In this document: piece after piece, positions 33,542 through 41,872 of the stretch
Layout of the letters: every line of letters begins with the position of its first letter
How positions within the stretch are numbered: position 1 is the first letter of the stretch
Source: an uncultured Prevotella sp.
Lineage (GTDB): Bacteria; Bacteroidota; Bacteroidia; Bacteroidales; Bacteroidaceae
NCBI GenBank assembly: GCA_900557255.1
Contig: USSA01000002.1
Location: forward strand, 1-47,136
Direction of reading: 5' to 3'
DNA length: 47,136 nucleotides
The notes under the pieces: model-generated
Told to the model about the DNA's origin: nothing
Database searches by the model: none
The model's input: the letters and a program-made list of their open reading frames with translations, nothing else
Made by a program: the position numbers and the translations under genes

Positions 33542-34200
33542 ATTGTTCTTGACTTGATAATTGGTTTTGCTTTTTCAGTTTTTGTGCATTCCGCCACTTT
33601 AGCAGTTGGTGCAGCTGGTTCAGGCATTTCTTGGTTGAAATGTACCCAGTTGTTCGGTTCTCCTTCCTCACGTACCCATTCTGCCACATTCTGGTCTTCT
33701 GGATAAGGATAGGTGTTTTGAGCATGATACATTTGATACTTCAAGTATCTCTCAACTCGAAGCACCAAATCCTTCAGCGATGCCAATACACCCATTTCCT
33801 TGATGGTCAGACATACATGTCCCTTGAAACTTCCAGAATATCGAATGTTTGGATGCCAAACATCTGTTCTGAAGGTAAATATCGGATTGCCGTCTGCTGA
33901 TGGATAGTTGTTGGGAAGTACGATGCTCATCTTATGCAGATAACCGAACTTAGGTTCTCTTGGCACAGTATCGCCTATTACTCCAACAATGGACTTGCAA
34001 CGATACCAGATTTCATACTCCGTTGGAAGTCCCATTGCATTCTTCCTGCGGACGATATAAGACAATGACGGTTGGCGAGAATTAGCACTGGTCATCTTGC
34101 GCTTGCGGCAAAGAGTGTCCAGTTCTTTCCATTCCCTCCAGAGTCGGGCATCTCTGCCCGACAGCTCTTTCTGATTGAAATTGTTGATAGTTTCGTTCAT
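33538..34200 (-). CDS. UBC-fold E2 ubiquitin-like conjugating enzyme
   Basis: This 220-residue cytoplasmic protein has the E2 core at about 55-185. The sheet motif YEIWYRC, then PKFGYLHKMSIVLPNNYP, is followed by WHPNIR with the HPN motif at 116-118. Then comes GHVCL with the probable catalytic Cys at C130, which carries the UBL thioester. HPN followed by Cys within ~14 residues is the eukaryote-like arrangement in which the Asn helps form the oxyanion. The C-terminal ~35 residues are a Pro/Lys-rich tail. A strong SD-like AAGGAGAAAGAGG precedes the ATG. It follows the UBL gene by 14 nt. Together with the ThiF and RING genes it makes a complete cascade. Confidence 0.9.
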   Translation of the reverse strand: MNETINNFNQKELSGRDARLWREWKELDTLCRKRKMTSANSRQPSLSYIVRRKNAMGLPTEYEIWYRCKSIVGVIGDTVPREPKFGYLHKMSIVLPNNYPSADGNPIFTFRTDVWHPNIRYSGSFKGHVCLTIKEMGVLASLKDLVLRVERYLKYQMYHAQNTYPYPEDQNVAEWVREEGEPNNWVHFNQEMPEPAAPTAKVAECTKTEKAKPIIKSRTI

Positions 34201-34214
34201 ACCTCTTTCTCCTT

Positions 34215-34544
34215 TTATCCAGCAATAGGTACTGAAATCAAATGCAAGTGGTCACCCGGCTGGATGTTGTAGTCGATGAGGGCTTGTTCACGTCCGTCCT
34301 CGTCTTCAAACTCCAAAATCTCAGGCTCTTCTCCCTCATCCATAATCTGACCGAGCAGATACTGGATAGGGTTGCCACCGTTGTCAATCTTTGGAAGCTC
34401 AAACACAGACACGATGCTTGTGATTTGATCACGAATGGTCTTGTTCGGGTCTGTAACCTTCACTTCCACTTCCTCGAACTCTGTACCGTCAATGGTAAGG
34501 TTGATGATGAACTCATCGTCTTCGAACATTTCTTCTGTTGCCAT
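34215..34544 (-). CDS. Ubiquitin-like (β-grasp) protein modifier
   Basis: This acidic 109-residue protein has a β-grasp pattern: strand IINLTIDG, strand EEVEVKVTDPN, helix KTIRDQITSIVSVFEL, and a final strand. The end DYNIQPGDHLHLISVPIAG aligns without gaps to the last 19 residues of ubiquitin: DYNIQ is identical and LHL falls in the same place (ubiquitin 67-69). The C-terminal Gly corresponds to ubiquitin Gly76, with Ala for Gly75. No residues follow the glycine, so it is made in mature form. It also resembles YukD-type Ubls. It is the first gene after a 122-bp gap and heads the conjugation cluster (UBL, E2, envelope proteins, JAMM, RING, OMP, E1). Confidence 0.85.
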   Translation of the reverse strand: MATEEMFEDDEFIINLTIDGTEFEEVEVKVTDPNKTIRDQITSIVSVFELPKIDNGGNPIQYLLGQIMDEGEEPEILEFEDEDGREQALIDYNIQPGDHLHLISVPIAG

Positions 34545-34590
34545 AATGAATTATATTTTTATTGTTATTATTATTTATGATTGATTGGAG

Positions 34591-34659
34591 ATGAAGTAAT
34601 ACTTGTATTGCTGATGAAGTAGTACTTCCTTTGCCTATGAAGTAGTATTTCCCCATTTA
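34591..34659. repeat. Three imperfect 23-bp direct repeats upstream of the UBL gene
   Basis: Units begin with ATGAAGTA at 34591, 34614 and 34637, each followed by a variable ~15-bp part containing (a/g)tactt or tattt. They lie in the only long gap inside the operon (122 bp), between the immunity-like gene and the UBL start at 34544. They could be tandem regulator sites for the conjugation genes or a scar of effector cassette exchange. No good TAnnTTTG promoter box was found here. Confidence 0.7.
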
Positions 34660-34666
34660 CTATGTA

Positions 34667-35716
34667 TTACCAAATCCATGCTCCACGCTCTTGATTATAG
34701 TTGTCGGAACGGTAATCCTCAAACTTATTTTTGAATACCAACAATTGATAAACATTTTCTGGTATAATTTGCGGTTCTTTCAACCCATACCGATAGAGTG
34801 CCAATTCGTATTTCCTGTTCTCTGCATCAATACGGATGATGAAGTCGGTCTTTGTATCGGGATGTGCGCCATAGAATTTGTCGAACACTTCACGGATAGG
34901 TTCTTCCTCAAACCAGAAATAAGCAGAGTATTCATATTTGCCGATATGCCATTTAATGGCAAGTTTCTTGGGTTTGCCTGCTTGGTGGTATTTGAGGAGA
35001 CCGCCGTCGTGAAGTTTATCATGAGTGCCGTCAAAAAGGAATTCTTCTACATAGTCAAACTCAGGCACTTTGTCTTCGTCTTCTTTGTATTTTTCCCATT
35101 TAACTTCTTTACTTCTACCTTGCCATTTTTCTAAAAGAATCAGATAACGGTATATAAATTGCTTCATATAGCCATCAAAAATATCATATGCTTGCAGTTT
35201 GTTTTCCTCCACTTCTTTCGTTATAAAAGAATGATCTATTAAATTCAGACAATGATAATGAATATTTTTAAATTCATAGATAACATTTTTCAAATCTATA
35301 CTTGAAAAATGTCCCTGCATACAATTCACTAATACTGATTTATTATATCCATTACACCAAATAGCTACTTTGCCATAAGGCCCCATTCCTACAACTATAT
35401 GGCTATACAAATGTTCTCCAAATTTATTTTTGACCAGCCATAAATTTTCAATCTTATCCTTGGGTAATTTTTCTTCTATCTCATACACCTTTTCTTCAAC
35501 TAATGATATATAAGCAAGATTCAACTTATACGGAATAGGTATTTTATCTCTATTTGGCAAAATTCTGGATAATACAGACCCCCAATCACCACTATATGCA
35601 TTTTTCTTGGGTATTTCCACTGCTTCTGTTTCACTATACCAAAGTAATCCAAATAGTAAGTCTGTTGGATATTGACGCAAGGCATTGCCTGATATGCAGA
35701 TTTCAAATTTGTTCAT
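34667..35716 (-). CDS. Probable immunity protein for the upstream lipase effector
   Basis: This ~349-residue protein is of a type found downstream of T6SS effectors (possibly DUF2931-like, not certain). It has no clear signal or lipobox, contains many aromatic and acidic residues, and includes SYHCLNLIDHS-type and WHIGKYEYSAYFWFEEEP patterns. I use the ATG at 35716, which overlaps the effector stop (TAATG); an in-frame TTG two codons upstream is possible. Tight coupling directly after an effector gene is the classical effector-immunity arrangement. Base composition changes within the gene: the part nearest the effector (about 35100-35716) is AT-rich like the effector, the rest more like the operon. 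Immunity function is inferred from position. Confidence 0.65.
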   Translation of the reverse strand: MNKFEICISGNALRQYPTDLLFGLLWYSETEAVEIPKKNAYSGDWGSVLSRILPNRDKIPIPYKLNLAYISLVEEKVYEIEEKLPKDKIENLWLVKNKFGEHLYSHIVVGMGPYGKVAIWCNGYNKSVLVNCMQGHFSSIDLKNVIYEFKNIHYHCLNLIDHSFITKEVEENKLQAYDIFDGYMKQFIYRYLILLEKWQGRSKEVKWEKYKEDEDKVPEFDYVEEFLFDGTHDKLHDGGLLKYHQAGKPKKLAIKWHIGKYEYSAYFWFEEEPIREVFDKFYGAHPDTKTDFIIRIDAENRKYELALYRYGLKEPQIIPENVYQLLVFKNKFEDYRSDNYNQERGAWIW

Positions 35717-37752
35717 TAGCAATTTATCTCCTTTAGCCCATACTCATGCCCTGATAGTTCATACATATAGTGTATATTAACCTCATGGTCTCCCCTTAAA
35801 AACTCATCTCCATCATACATAATCCTACAAATATTTGCATGCTCATCGTAATTACAGTTATTCCCTACATTTGCTTTATTTAATTCGACAAAACTCGTTT
35901 CGCTTCCTTCTATTGCATCCTTAGGAATAATCTTTTTAGTCCGCTTATTTTCTTCTACACGAGTTTTAAGATGCCATATTTCACAAGAGGAAGTGAAATG
36001 CAAAAAGTTTAAGCGCAAATTTCGATATTCTTCACTCGAATATGAACCGCCAGGAAGCAACCACAGGCGTTTCCCTGATGGGACTTCTATTACCTTTAGA
36101 AGGTTACTACCGAGCCTCTTTAGATGTACAGGAATTTCATACGGATATATTTTGACCTTAAAAAAATTTTTTATACCACATTTTTCAACACACAATTTCA
36201 TCATTTGCAGAGGTATATTACTATATCCTCTCATAACATAACGCTTAAACTTTATCTCATTGGGCCAATCCGCAACTCGTTTTGTACAAACTTCATCATC
36301 ATATGAAAGTTCAGACGAGACATTTTCTGCATCTTTTCTCCACTCTTTACCTAACCAGCCTAATTTTGCCAAAGTGTTAGGAGATAATTCTTCTGTTTGA
36401 CCATTAAAACGTGATGGATTATTTACAAACATTTTGGCTCTTTCTTTACAAAATCTAAGATAAGGAGACAATAATATTTCTGTTATTTTATTACTTTTAA
36501 TGAAACGTTCAAATTTTCTTGGGATAAATTTATATAGTACAACATCCATTTCAACACCATCGACATAGCCTCCACCAATATCAGAATGTCCTCCTGGGAT
36601 TATTATCTCCATAGAATTTTGCGGAATTTCTTTACCCAAATTCACTAATGCAAAGTTTTCCCTAAATTCATCTCCTGCACATATATGGCAGACATGTTTC
36701 ACTCTATTATTATGAGGAGAATATAAGCCATAATCATGTGCGTTCATATAATGAAAATTCCCATTATAATTATTCCACCAAGCTGCACGGTAAATCCAAC
36801 TCAACGCATTAGTCCATCCATCTTTTTGCTTTAAAAATCCAATAGATGCAACAGTATCGTATATTCCCAAAAAATCTACTGTAACATTTTCTCTATTTAT
36901 TCTTGGATTTCCACCCAAATATAATTCTTCCATAAATGGAATACGACCGTTTTTCATCAAATGTGAAACTTTCGATGTATCTTGGGCAAATTCATCTTCT
37001 CGCTTTATCTTTTTTCCAGTGTCACGTGTCGTTAATTCTGTAAAAAGCCGTGCGCAAGTTGAACCACGACTAAATCCAAAGACATAGAAATGATACTTTG
37101 TATTTTCATCAAAATAATTCTTTTTGGATTGCAGCCAATCGGTAATCTCCTTTATCGCCTTGCTTACCAATGCTGTAACACCAGTTTTACCTAATCCGAA
37201 CCCTAATCCGTTAATATTTGAGGTTGAACCATTTGCAACGTCATAAGCCCCAGCACCTTCAACATATATGTTGTGGTACATACTTTCTTCCGTATCTATA
37301 TTATCTTGCAATAAACTATAAAGAATACCAACATTAGAATACCCCTTGCCCTTGTTTGATGCCATAAACTTTGTGTCAAATAGAGGATGGAGGTTTATTT
37401 CTTCAAGTTCTTTCTCTCGTTGCTTTATTTCATAATTAATCTTTAACAACCCCTGTTGGTTTACCCTATTAGTTACATTGCTGTCAACAGAGTTTAACAT
37501 AGCCTGCATTTGCAAATTAGCTAATTCATTTTTCAATACAATAGCCCTATCATATTGTTTCTTTGCTTTTGCACTAAGAGTGCTGACCATTTTCTGTTTT
37601 TCGTAGGACTTAAAAATTGTTTGTTGTACGGCATTATTATTCGTGCCGTCAAAAAATACGCCAATATGCACGTTCTCTGTTTTAGACATAAATTCGCCTC
37701 TATCTTTAGCGGCTATGTCTTTTCCGTTAATAAAACAAGAAGTCTTACTCAT
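35716..37752 (-). CDS. DUF2235 (Tle1-like) T6SS phospholipase effector
   Basis: This 678-residue α/β-hydrolase is of the DUF2235 family, which includes T6SS Tle1 phospholipases. It has FFDGTNNN (33-40), nucleophile elbow GFSRG (226-230, S228), IYDTVAS with D299, and IPGGHSDIGGGY with H389 and D391, so the Ser-Asp-His triad is complete. An inserted coiled-coil-like region lies at about 42-130. The C-terminal ~280 residues are unassigned. Such effectors degrade membrane phospholipids of rival cells. The ATG follows the PAAR-like carrier's stop directly (TAAATG), so it is likely loaded through that carrier onto VgrG. The gene is markedly AT-rich compared with the operon, suggesting a swapped-in cassette. 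Confidence 0.87.
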   Translation of the reverse strand: MSKTSCFINGKDIAAKDRGEFMSKTENVHIGVFFDGTNNNAVQQTIFKSYEKQKMVSTLSAKAKKQYDRAIVLKNELANLQMQAMLNSVDSNVTNRVNQQGLLKINYEIKQREKELEEINLHPLFDTKFMASNKGKGYSNVGILYSLLQDNIDTEESMYHNIYVEGAGAYDVANGSTSNINGLGFGLGKTGVTALVSKAIKEITDWLQSKKNYFDENTKYHFYVFGFSRGSTCARLFTELTTRDTGKKIKREDEFAQDTSKVSHLMKNGRIPFMEELYLGGNPRINRENVTVDFLGIYDTVASIGFLKQKDGWTNALSWIYRAAWWNNYNGNFHYMNAHDYGLYSPHNNRVKHVCHICAGDEFRENFALVNLGKEIPQNSMEIIIPGGHSDIGGGYVDGVEMDVVLYKFIPRKFERFIKSNKITEILLSPYLRFCKERAKMFVNNPSRFNGQTEELSPNTLAKLGWLGKEWRKDAENVSSELSYDDEVCTKRVADWPNEIKFKRYVMRGYSNIPLQMMKLCVEKCGIKNFFKVKIYPYEIPVHLKRLGSNLLKVIEVPSGKRLWLLPGGSYSSEEYRNLRLNFLHFTSSCEIWHLKTRVEENKRTKKIIPKDAIEGSETSFVELNKANVGNNCNYDEHANICRIMYDGDEFLRGDHEVNIHYMYELSGHEYGLKEINC

Positions 37753-39291
37753 TTATTTTTGTCCATCATCTGTAATTGTTATCACTCCTCCATAACAGCA
37801 TCTGCAATACGATGACTTTAGCAATGTTGGCGCACCCTTTATTATATAGTCATCCTTACCGTTAATCCAGTTGCTCATTGTCCCTGGTACGCAAGGCATA
37901 GGGGTGAGTCTGCCATGCGCAGCTGCTGTTGCTGCTCCAGTAGCAGGATATTTTGTCGTATGACATTTCCCGAAAGGAGCAATATTGTAAAGTGCTGTAT
38001 GGTCTGTTATGTTTGCCATTGGTTGACCTGTTAGAAACACCGTCCTATCGGGATACACGGAAAGTCTTGCATTACGGTCTCCAAATGTACATTTCATAGT
38101 TGCTCCAGAACAAACATAAGAATCTGTGCTTCCATTATCCTTATCTTCTTTATTATCATTGACTTCTGTAGGATCTGAATCGTTTCCATTTAGCCCTTCA
38201 TCATTAGCAAGTAAATCGGAAGATATTGATGCCGCCCCACCTGTCGTAGTCCCTGTGGCTAAATTAGTAACCTGCGTTGCCTTATCTGGATCTTTTAAGC
38301 CTCGTATTATTGTTTGAGCATCCTTATATGTCTTTTTGCCTGCATCAAAGATAGCTTGGGGATTTTTGCTTTGCAATGCCTGTTTTAACAAACCTCCATC
38401 TGATGCAATAGTGGCAGCCCCACCACCTACTGTCAGAATTTTGTTGATGCCAGCAATGACAGGTTGATTATGCAGACTTCCTATATATGACAAGATAGGG
38501 TTTCCTGGTTTGGTATATCCTATTTTGTCTTGATAGGTCAAAATCATCCCATTGATAGAATTGGCAACACGCTCCGTCGCATTGATTATGCCTTTTACTC
38601 CACGTTCAATTTTCTTTGCAGCTTCAATAGGATTGCGATAGCTTCCTCCAAACGCATGAATAGAATCTTCAAAGTCGGCTATTCCACCAAATATCCCTGC
38701 TGAGTTATTCTTGATTGCACTTCCCAAAGCAAAAACATTGTCTCCGAATTCCGCCTTCGCTAAATCTTGCAACACATTGGCTTGCTTCGTTGGTGACAAC
38801 TTTTTATAAGTGTCTTCAACTATTTTTGCCCAAGAATCCCATTTCTTATCAAATTGATTTATAGCTTGTTCATTAGCCCGAGGATGAAAATGTCCCGTTA
38901 CAGTATTGAACATAGCATCCACAACGGCTGATGCCGACAACAATACCTGTTGGCAATTCTCCAAAGCCTTAGCAGATGCCTTAATGGAGTTTGCTGCACT
39001 TGCTATCGGTGTGATTTTGGTTGCCGAACTTGCACCTTTAGCTTGTATTCCATTTGCCCAAGTTTCTACTTTTGCAGTTCCACGTTTTAATGCTCCTGTT
39101 GCTTTAGACAGACCACCCTTTATTGCACCACTTACAGGATTATAAGTATTTGCATTATTGACAGCGGCATCCATATTACTCGCCATCCCATGAACTGTTT
39201 TAGCTCCTTTGGCGATATTCTGGGTTATGTCGGTAATTTCTTTAGGAAGTTGTCCGACCTTGCCTAATATATCTTGTGGTTTGTTGGGCAT
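37753..39291 (-). CDS. DUF4280 PAAR-like spike protein and effector carrier
   Basis: This 512-residue protein ends in a DUF4280/PAAR-like domain (about 392-512; CSGATMKCTFG, then PTLLKSSYCRCCYGGVITI). It should cap the VgrG spike tip. The N-terminal ~390 residues are Ala/Gly-rich helices with weak repeats, including hydrophobic stretches (ASIVIA-type), as in effector-associated spike adaptors. It lies 13 nt after vgrG and directly before the lipase effector gene. The helical part may instead be a chaperone-like region binding the effector. Confidence 0.83.
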   Translation of the reverse strand: MPNKPQDILGKVGQLPKEITDITQNIAKGAKTVHGMASNMDAAVNNANTYNPVSGAIKGGLSKATGALKRGTAKVETWANGIQAKGASSATKITPIASAANSIKASAKALENCQQVLLSASAVVDAMFNTVTGHFHPRANEQAINQFDKKWDSWAKIVEDTYKKLSPTKQANVLQDLAKAEFGDNVFALGSAIKNNSAGIFGGIADFEDSIHAFGGSYRNPIEAAKKIERGVKGIINATERVANSINGMILTYQDKIGYTKPGNPILSYIGSLHNQPVIAGINKILTVGGGAATIASDGGLLKQALQSKNPQAIFDAGKKTYKDAQTIIRGLKDPDKATQVTNLATGTTTGGAASISSDLLANDEGLNGNDSDPTEVNDNKEDKDNGSTDSYVCSGATMKCTFGDRNARLSVYPDRTVFLTGQPMANITDHTALYNIAPFGKCHTTKYPATGAATAAAHGRLTPMPCVPGTMSNWINGKDDYIIKGAPTLLKSSYCRCCYGGVITITDDGQK

Positions 39292-39304
39292 TGTTAGAAT
39301 ATTT

Positions 39305-41329
39305 TTAGTTCACCTTGACTATATTTGCCTTGATGTCTATCTGTGTTCCAGCATTTATCGCCATTGTAGCATTTGCCTTTTGGTGATGTACTTCAGAATA
39401 TTCCATAAGCATTTGCTTTGCTTCTTCACGTATATTCTCCGCAGTCACCTGTAACTTATGCGCTACTTGCTCGTCCTTATTATCGTTTACTCTTACAAAT
39501 TGGTTCGATTTCACTGTAATAGAATCGTTGCGGTCTATCGAGGTAGAGCGGTCATTGCCAGCATGTTCACGGATGTCGTTGTCGGCTGTTCGCTGCATAT
39601 CGTGTGAAGCAGCAATGAAAATATCGTTGTCGGCACTTGCATTGATGTCATGCCCTGCGTGCATGATGATGTCGTTTTGGGCATACAGTTCAATGTTGCC
39701 AGTGGATTCAAGTTTAATCAGTTTCTCGTCTGTCGAGAAAGTGAGGATATAGTTCTCCTTTTCATTATCATAGATACGGATATATCCATCCTCACCTTCA
39801 TCATGTATCTCGATGGTGTGACCGTTGCGAGTTCGAATAGCCTTAATTTGGTTGCTACTGTTGTTGTTTGGAAGCCATGCGCTATCAGGGTCGCCTACAC
39901 CATTATATAATGTACCCTTGATATAAGGGCGTTCTGCATTTCCTCCCTCAAAGTCAACCATCACTTCCTCGTCAATCTCAGGGATAAAGCTAAAGCCTTT
40001 GCCACCGCCAGCATACGGTTGAGCCATGCGAAGCCATGGTGTCATCATATTGTCATCCAACTGGGCTTGCCAGTCAAACTGTACACGGATGCGACCGAGG
40101 TTGTTTGGGTCTTCGTTGTCCTTAACCTTTGCACGGCATGATTGCGCAACAGGATAAATGTCACTGTCGGAATAAGGAGGATAATCGCAAGCGGACGGAA
40201 TGCCGACAAAGTGATTGCTATAAGTCTCATCGGCAGAGAAATAATGCACAAGCTCTGTAATCAGCATTTCATCCTGCTCCACATTACTTTTCTCCAAAGC
40301 CGAGGCATCGGGCATATAGTTGTCAACTATAACCAACTTGCTCCCAATTTTAAGTTTTGAGCAATATGTAGTCCCTGAATAGGTAAGCATACTCGCCTTT
40401 TCGCCTCTTGCCTGTGTCTTGGTAGATATATTCAACACAGTTTCACGTCCGTCAGAATCAGCAAAACCTCCAGAATGTAAGTTCTGAAGAGTCGACTTTA
40501 CAAAGCAAGTTTGTGAAGCTTGAAACACCTGTTCACTCAGCGTATTATATTCACGCTGCATTTCCTCTATGCCTTCCTTTTCATTGGCATCGTAGGAGTT
40601 GTATGATGAAGCGACATGGTTAAATGCTACATGCCGCATTTTTAAGTCAACATTATAAGATGGAACATCTTGGCTTGGATAGGCAAGTTTTACACTCTCC
40701 CCTTTAGGTAAATTACCGAATACCATTTTCTTTCCATCATTGTAGAGCCATTCTCCGTAACGCCTTGCCAGACGTTGTAGGAATTGGTAATTAGACTCGT
40801 TGTATTGAACACAATATGGAATAGTGTCTGTAAAACGAGCATCAACATCTGTTTTAAGATGCTCGGAATAATCGTCAACGACATCATTTATAATGTCATT
40901 CAGCGTCTGATTCTCAAAAGACTTGCAAGTAGGATTGTCATTGAGCAACGCACCCCAACTGCACGCCTCCACATTTACAGAAAACTCACTGCGGTTTCTA
41001 CTGCCCGATGCACCTATAATAACACCCGCAAACTCTATATCTGCCACAGAATCCGTATCAGCCCTCAATGATTCCTTTTCGATGCTTTCCGTTTCCAATG
41101 AAATTAATACTTCCTTGCCAATGATAGCACCACAAACATTGAAAGAAACCTCATTGATTCTTTCGTCAGGTTCTTTGTGAAGAGAAAACGAGAGGGTATT
41201 AGGAGAGAGAAGAGACTGGCTTAGCATAAAATTGTCGAGTCTCCATATTGTACCATCAAGCTCTATACAAAAGCCTGACGATTTTGTGCCATCAATAGCT
41301 ACAGAAATGTTCTTTATAGATGTTGACAT
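39305..41329 (-). CDS. tssI: VgrG (TssI) T6SS spike protein
   Basis: This 674-residue protein has the gp27-like base (first ~380 residues) and a gp5 OB-fold region (YPVAQSCRAKVKDNEDPNNLGRIRVQFDWQ and MTPWLRMAQPYAGGGKGFSFIPEIDEEVMVDFEGGNAERPYIKG). A C-terminal β-helix of short repeats (DIIMHAGHDINASADNDIFIAASHDM...) ends without an extra effector domain. It forms the trimeric spike on the Hcp tube. It follows hcp2 by 8 nt. The lipase is therefore probably delivered through the PAAR-like partner rather than as a VgrG fusion. Confidence 0.92.
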   Translation of the reverse strand: MSTSIKNISVAIDGTKSSGFCIELDGTIWRLDNFMLSQSLLSPNTLSFSLHKEPDERINEVSFNVCGAIIGKEVLISLETESIEKESLRADTDSVADIEFAGVIIGASGSRNRSEFSVNVEACSWGALLNDNPTCKSFENQTLNDIINDVVDDYSEHLKTDVDARFTDTIPYCVQYNESNYQFLQRLARRYGEWLYNDGKKMVFGNLPKGESVKLAYPSQDVPSYNVDLKMRHVAFNHVASSYNSYDANEKEGIEEMQREYNTLSEQVFQASQTCFVKSTLQNLHSGGFADSDGRETVLNISTKTQARGEKASMLTYSGTTYCSKLKIGSKLVIVDNYMPDASALEKSNVEQDEMLITELVHYFSADETYSNHFVGIPSACDYPPYSDSDIYPVAQSCRAKVKDNEDPNNLGRIRVQFDWQAQLDDNMMTPWLRMAQPYAGGGKGFSFIPEIDEEVMVDFEGGNAERPYIKGTLYNGVGDPDSAWLPNNNSSNQIKAIRTRNGHTIEIHDEGEDGYIRIYDNEKENYILTFSTDEKLIKLESTGNIELYAQNDIIMHAGHDINASADNDIFIAASHDMQRTADNDIREHAGNDRSTSIDRNDSITVKSNQFVRVNDNKDEQVAHKLQVTAENIREEAKQMLMEYSEVHHQKANATMAINAGTQIDIKANIVKVN

Positions 41330-41337
41330 GTTGTATT

Positions 41338-41790
41338 TTAGAAATCAGAATAAACATCCACTTGTGAACTCAATGAGGCCCAAGAGTTTGTAAAGATAGC
41401 CCTATCCATCAGTCCTGTTCCTATGCGGAGAGCCTCCGCACTGATGGTTACATCAGTGTACATCAACTTGCTGTCATGGTCGTTGAAGTAATCTTTGAGC
41501 CTAATGCAATAAGCATTTTTAAATTCGATTGTTTTGTATCTTCTCCGATTGTCATTGGAGAACACGCAAAATCTGAATGTGCCAGAATACACGGCAGTCT
41601 TGTTGAACATCCACTTGTAAAAGAACTGGTCATCATCACAAGTGGCAGGCATTACAAACCGGATGGTGCCACCCATGGTACGTGTAGTAGGCTTTCCAGT
41701 ATCATCTACAGCCTGTGAAAACTCATATTCACATTCAACAATGCCATACTCTCCACCTCCCTGTATTCTTACTTGTCCTTGTAGTGCCAT
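41338..41790 (-). CDS. tssD: Hcp/TssD tube protein 2
   Basis: This 150-residue Hcp of the Bacteroidetes TssD family has QVRIQGGGEYGIVECEYEFSQAVDDTGKPTTRTMGGTIRFVMPA and a DVTISAEALRIGTG end. It is related to the shorter Hcp at 41873-42280 but divergent, with an N-terminal change and a longer C-terminus. Being directly before vgrG (8 nt) and after the intercistronic hairpin, it may cap or adapt the tube to this VgrG, or carry cargo. Hcp forms the hexameric inner tube. Confidence 0.88.
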   Translation of the reverse strand: MALQGQVRIQGGGEYGIVECEYEFSQAVDDTGKPTTRTMGGTIRFVMPATCDDDQFFYKWMFNKTAVYSGTFRFCVFSNDNRRRYKTIEFKNAYCIRLKDYFNDHDSKLMYTDVTISAEALRIGTGLMDRAIFTNSWASLSSQVDVYSDF

Positions 41791-41806
41791 ATTTTTATGT
41801 CTTTAG

Positions 41807-41852
41807 AAAGATGATTGAAGGAAACATTGGAGTGTCGCCTCCAATCATCTTT
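41807..41852 (-). other. Intercistronic stem-loop between the two hcp genes
   Basis: AAAGATGATTG (41807-41817) pairs with CAATCATCTTT (41842-41852), 11 perfect pairs. A competing inner stem ATTGGAG/CTCCAAT (41826-41832 with 41839-41845) shares bases with it, so two folds are possible. Little T-run follows on the - strand, so it is more like an mRNA stabiliser or attenuator than a full terminator. It lies in the 82-bp gap after the first hcp gene. Confidence 0.6.
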
Positions 41853-41872
41853 ATCGGTTTCTGTTTTCAGAA

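Noticed and set aside
24824..34544. CBASS or Bil-type antiphage operon
   Set aside because: No CD-NTase, Cap effector or four-gene Bil layout; the genes are interleaved with T6SS baseplate and envelope genes.
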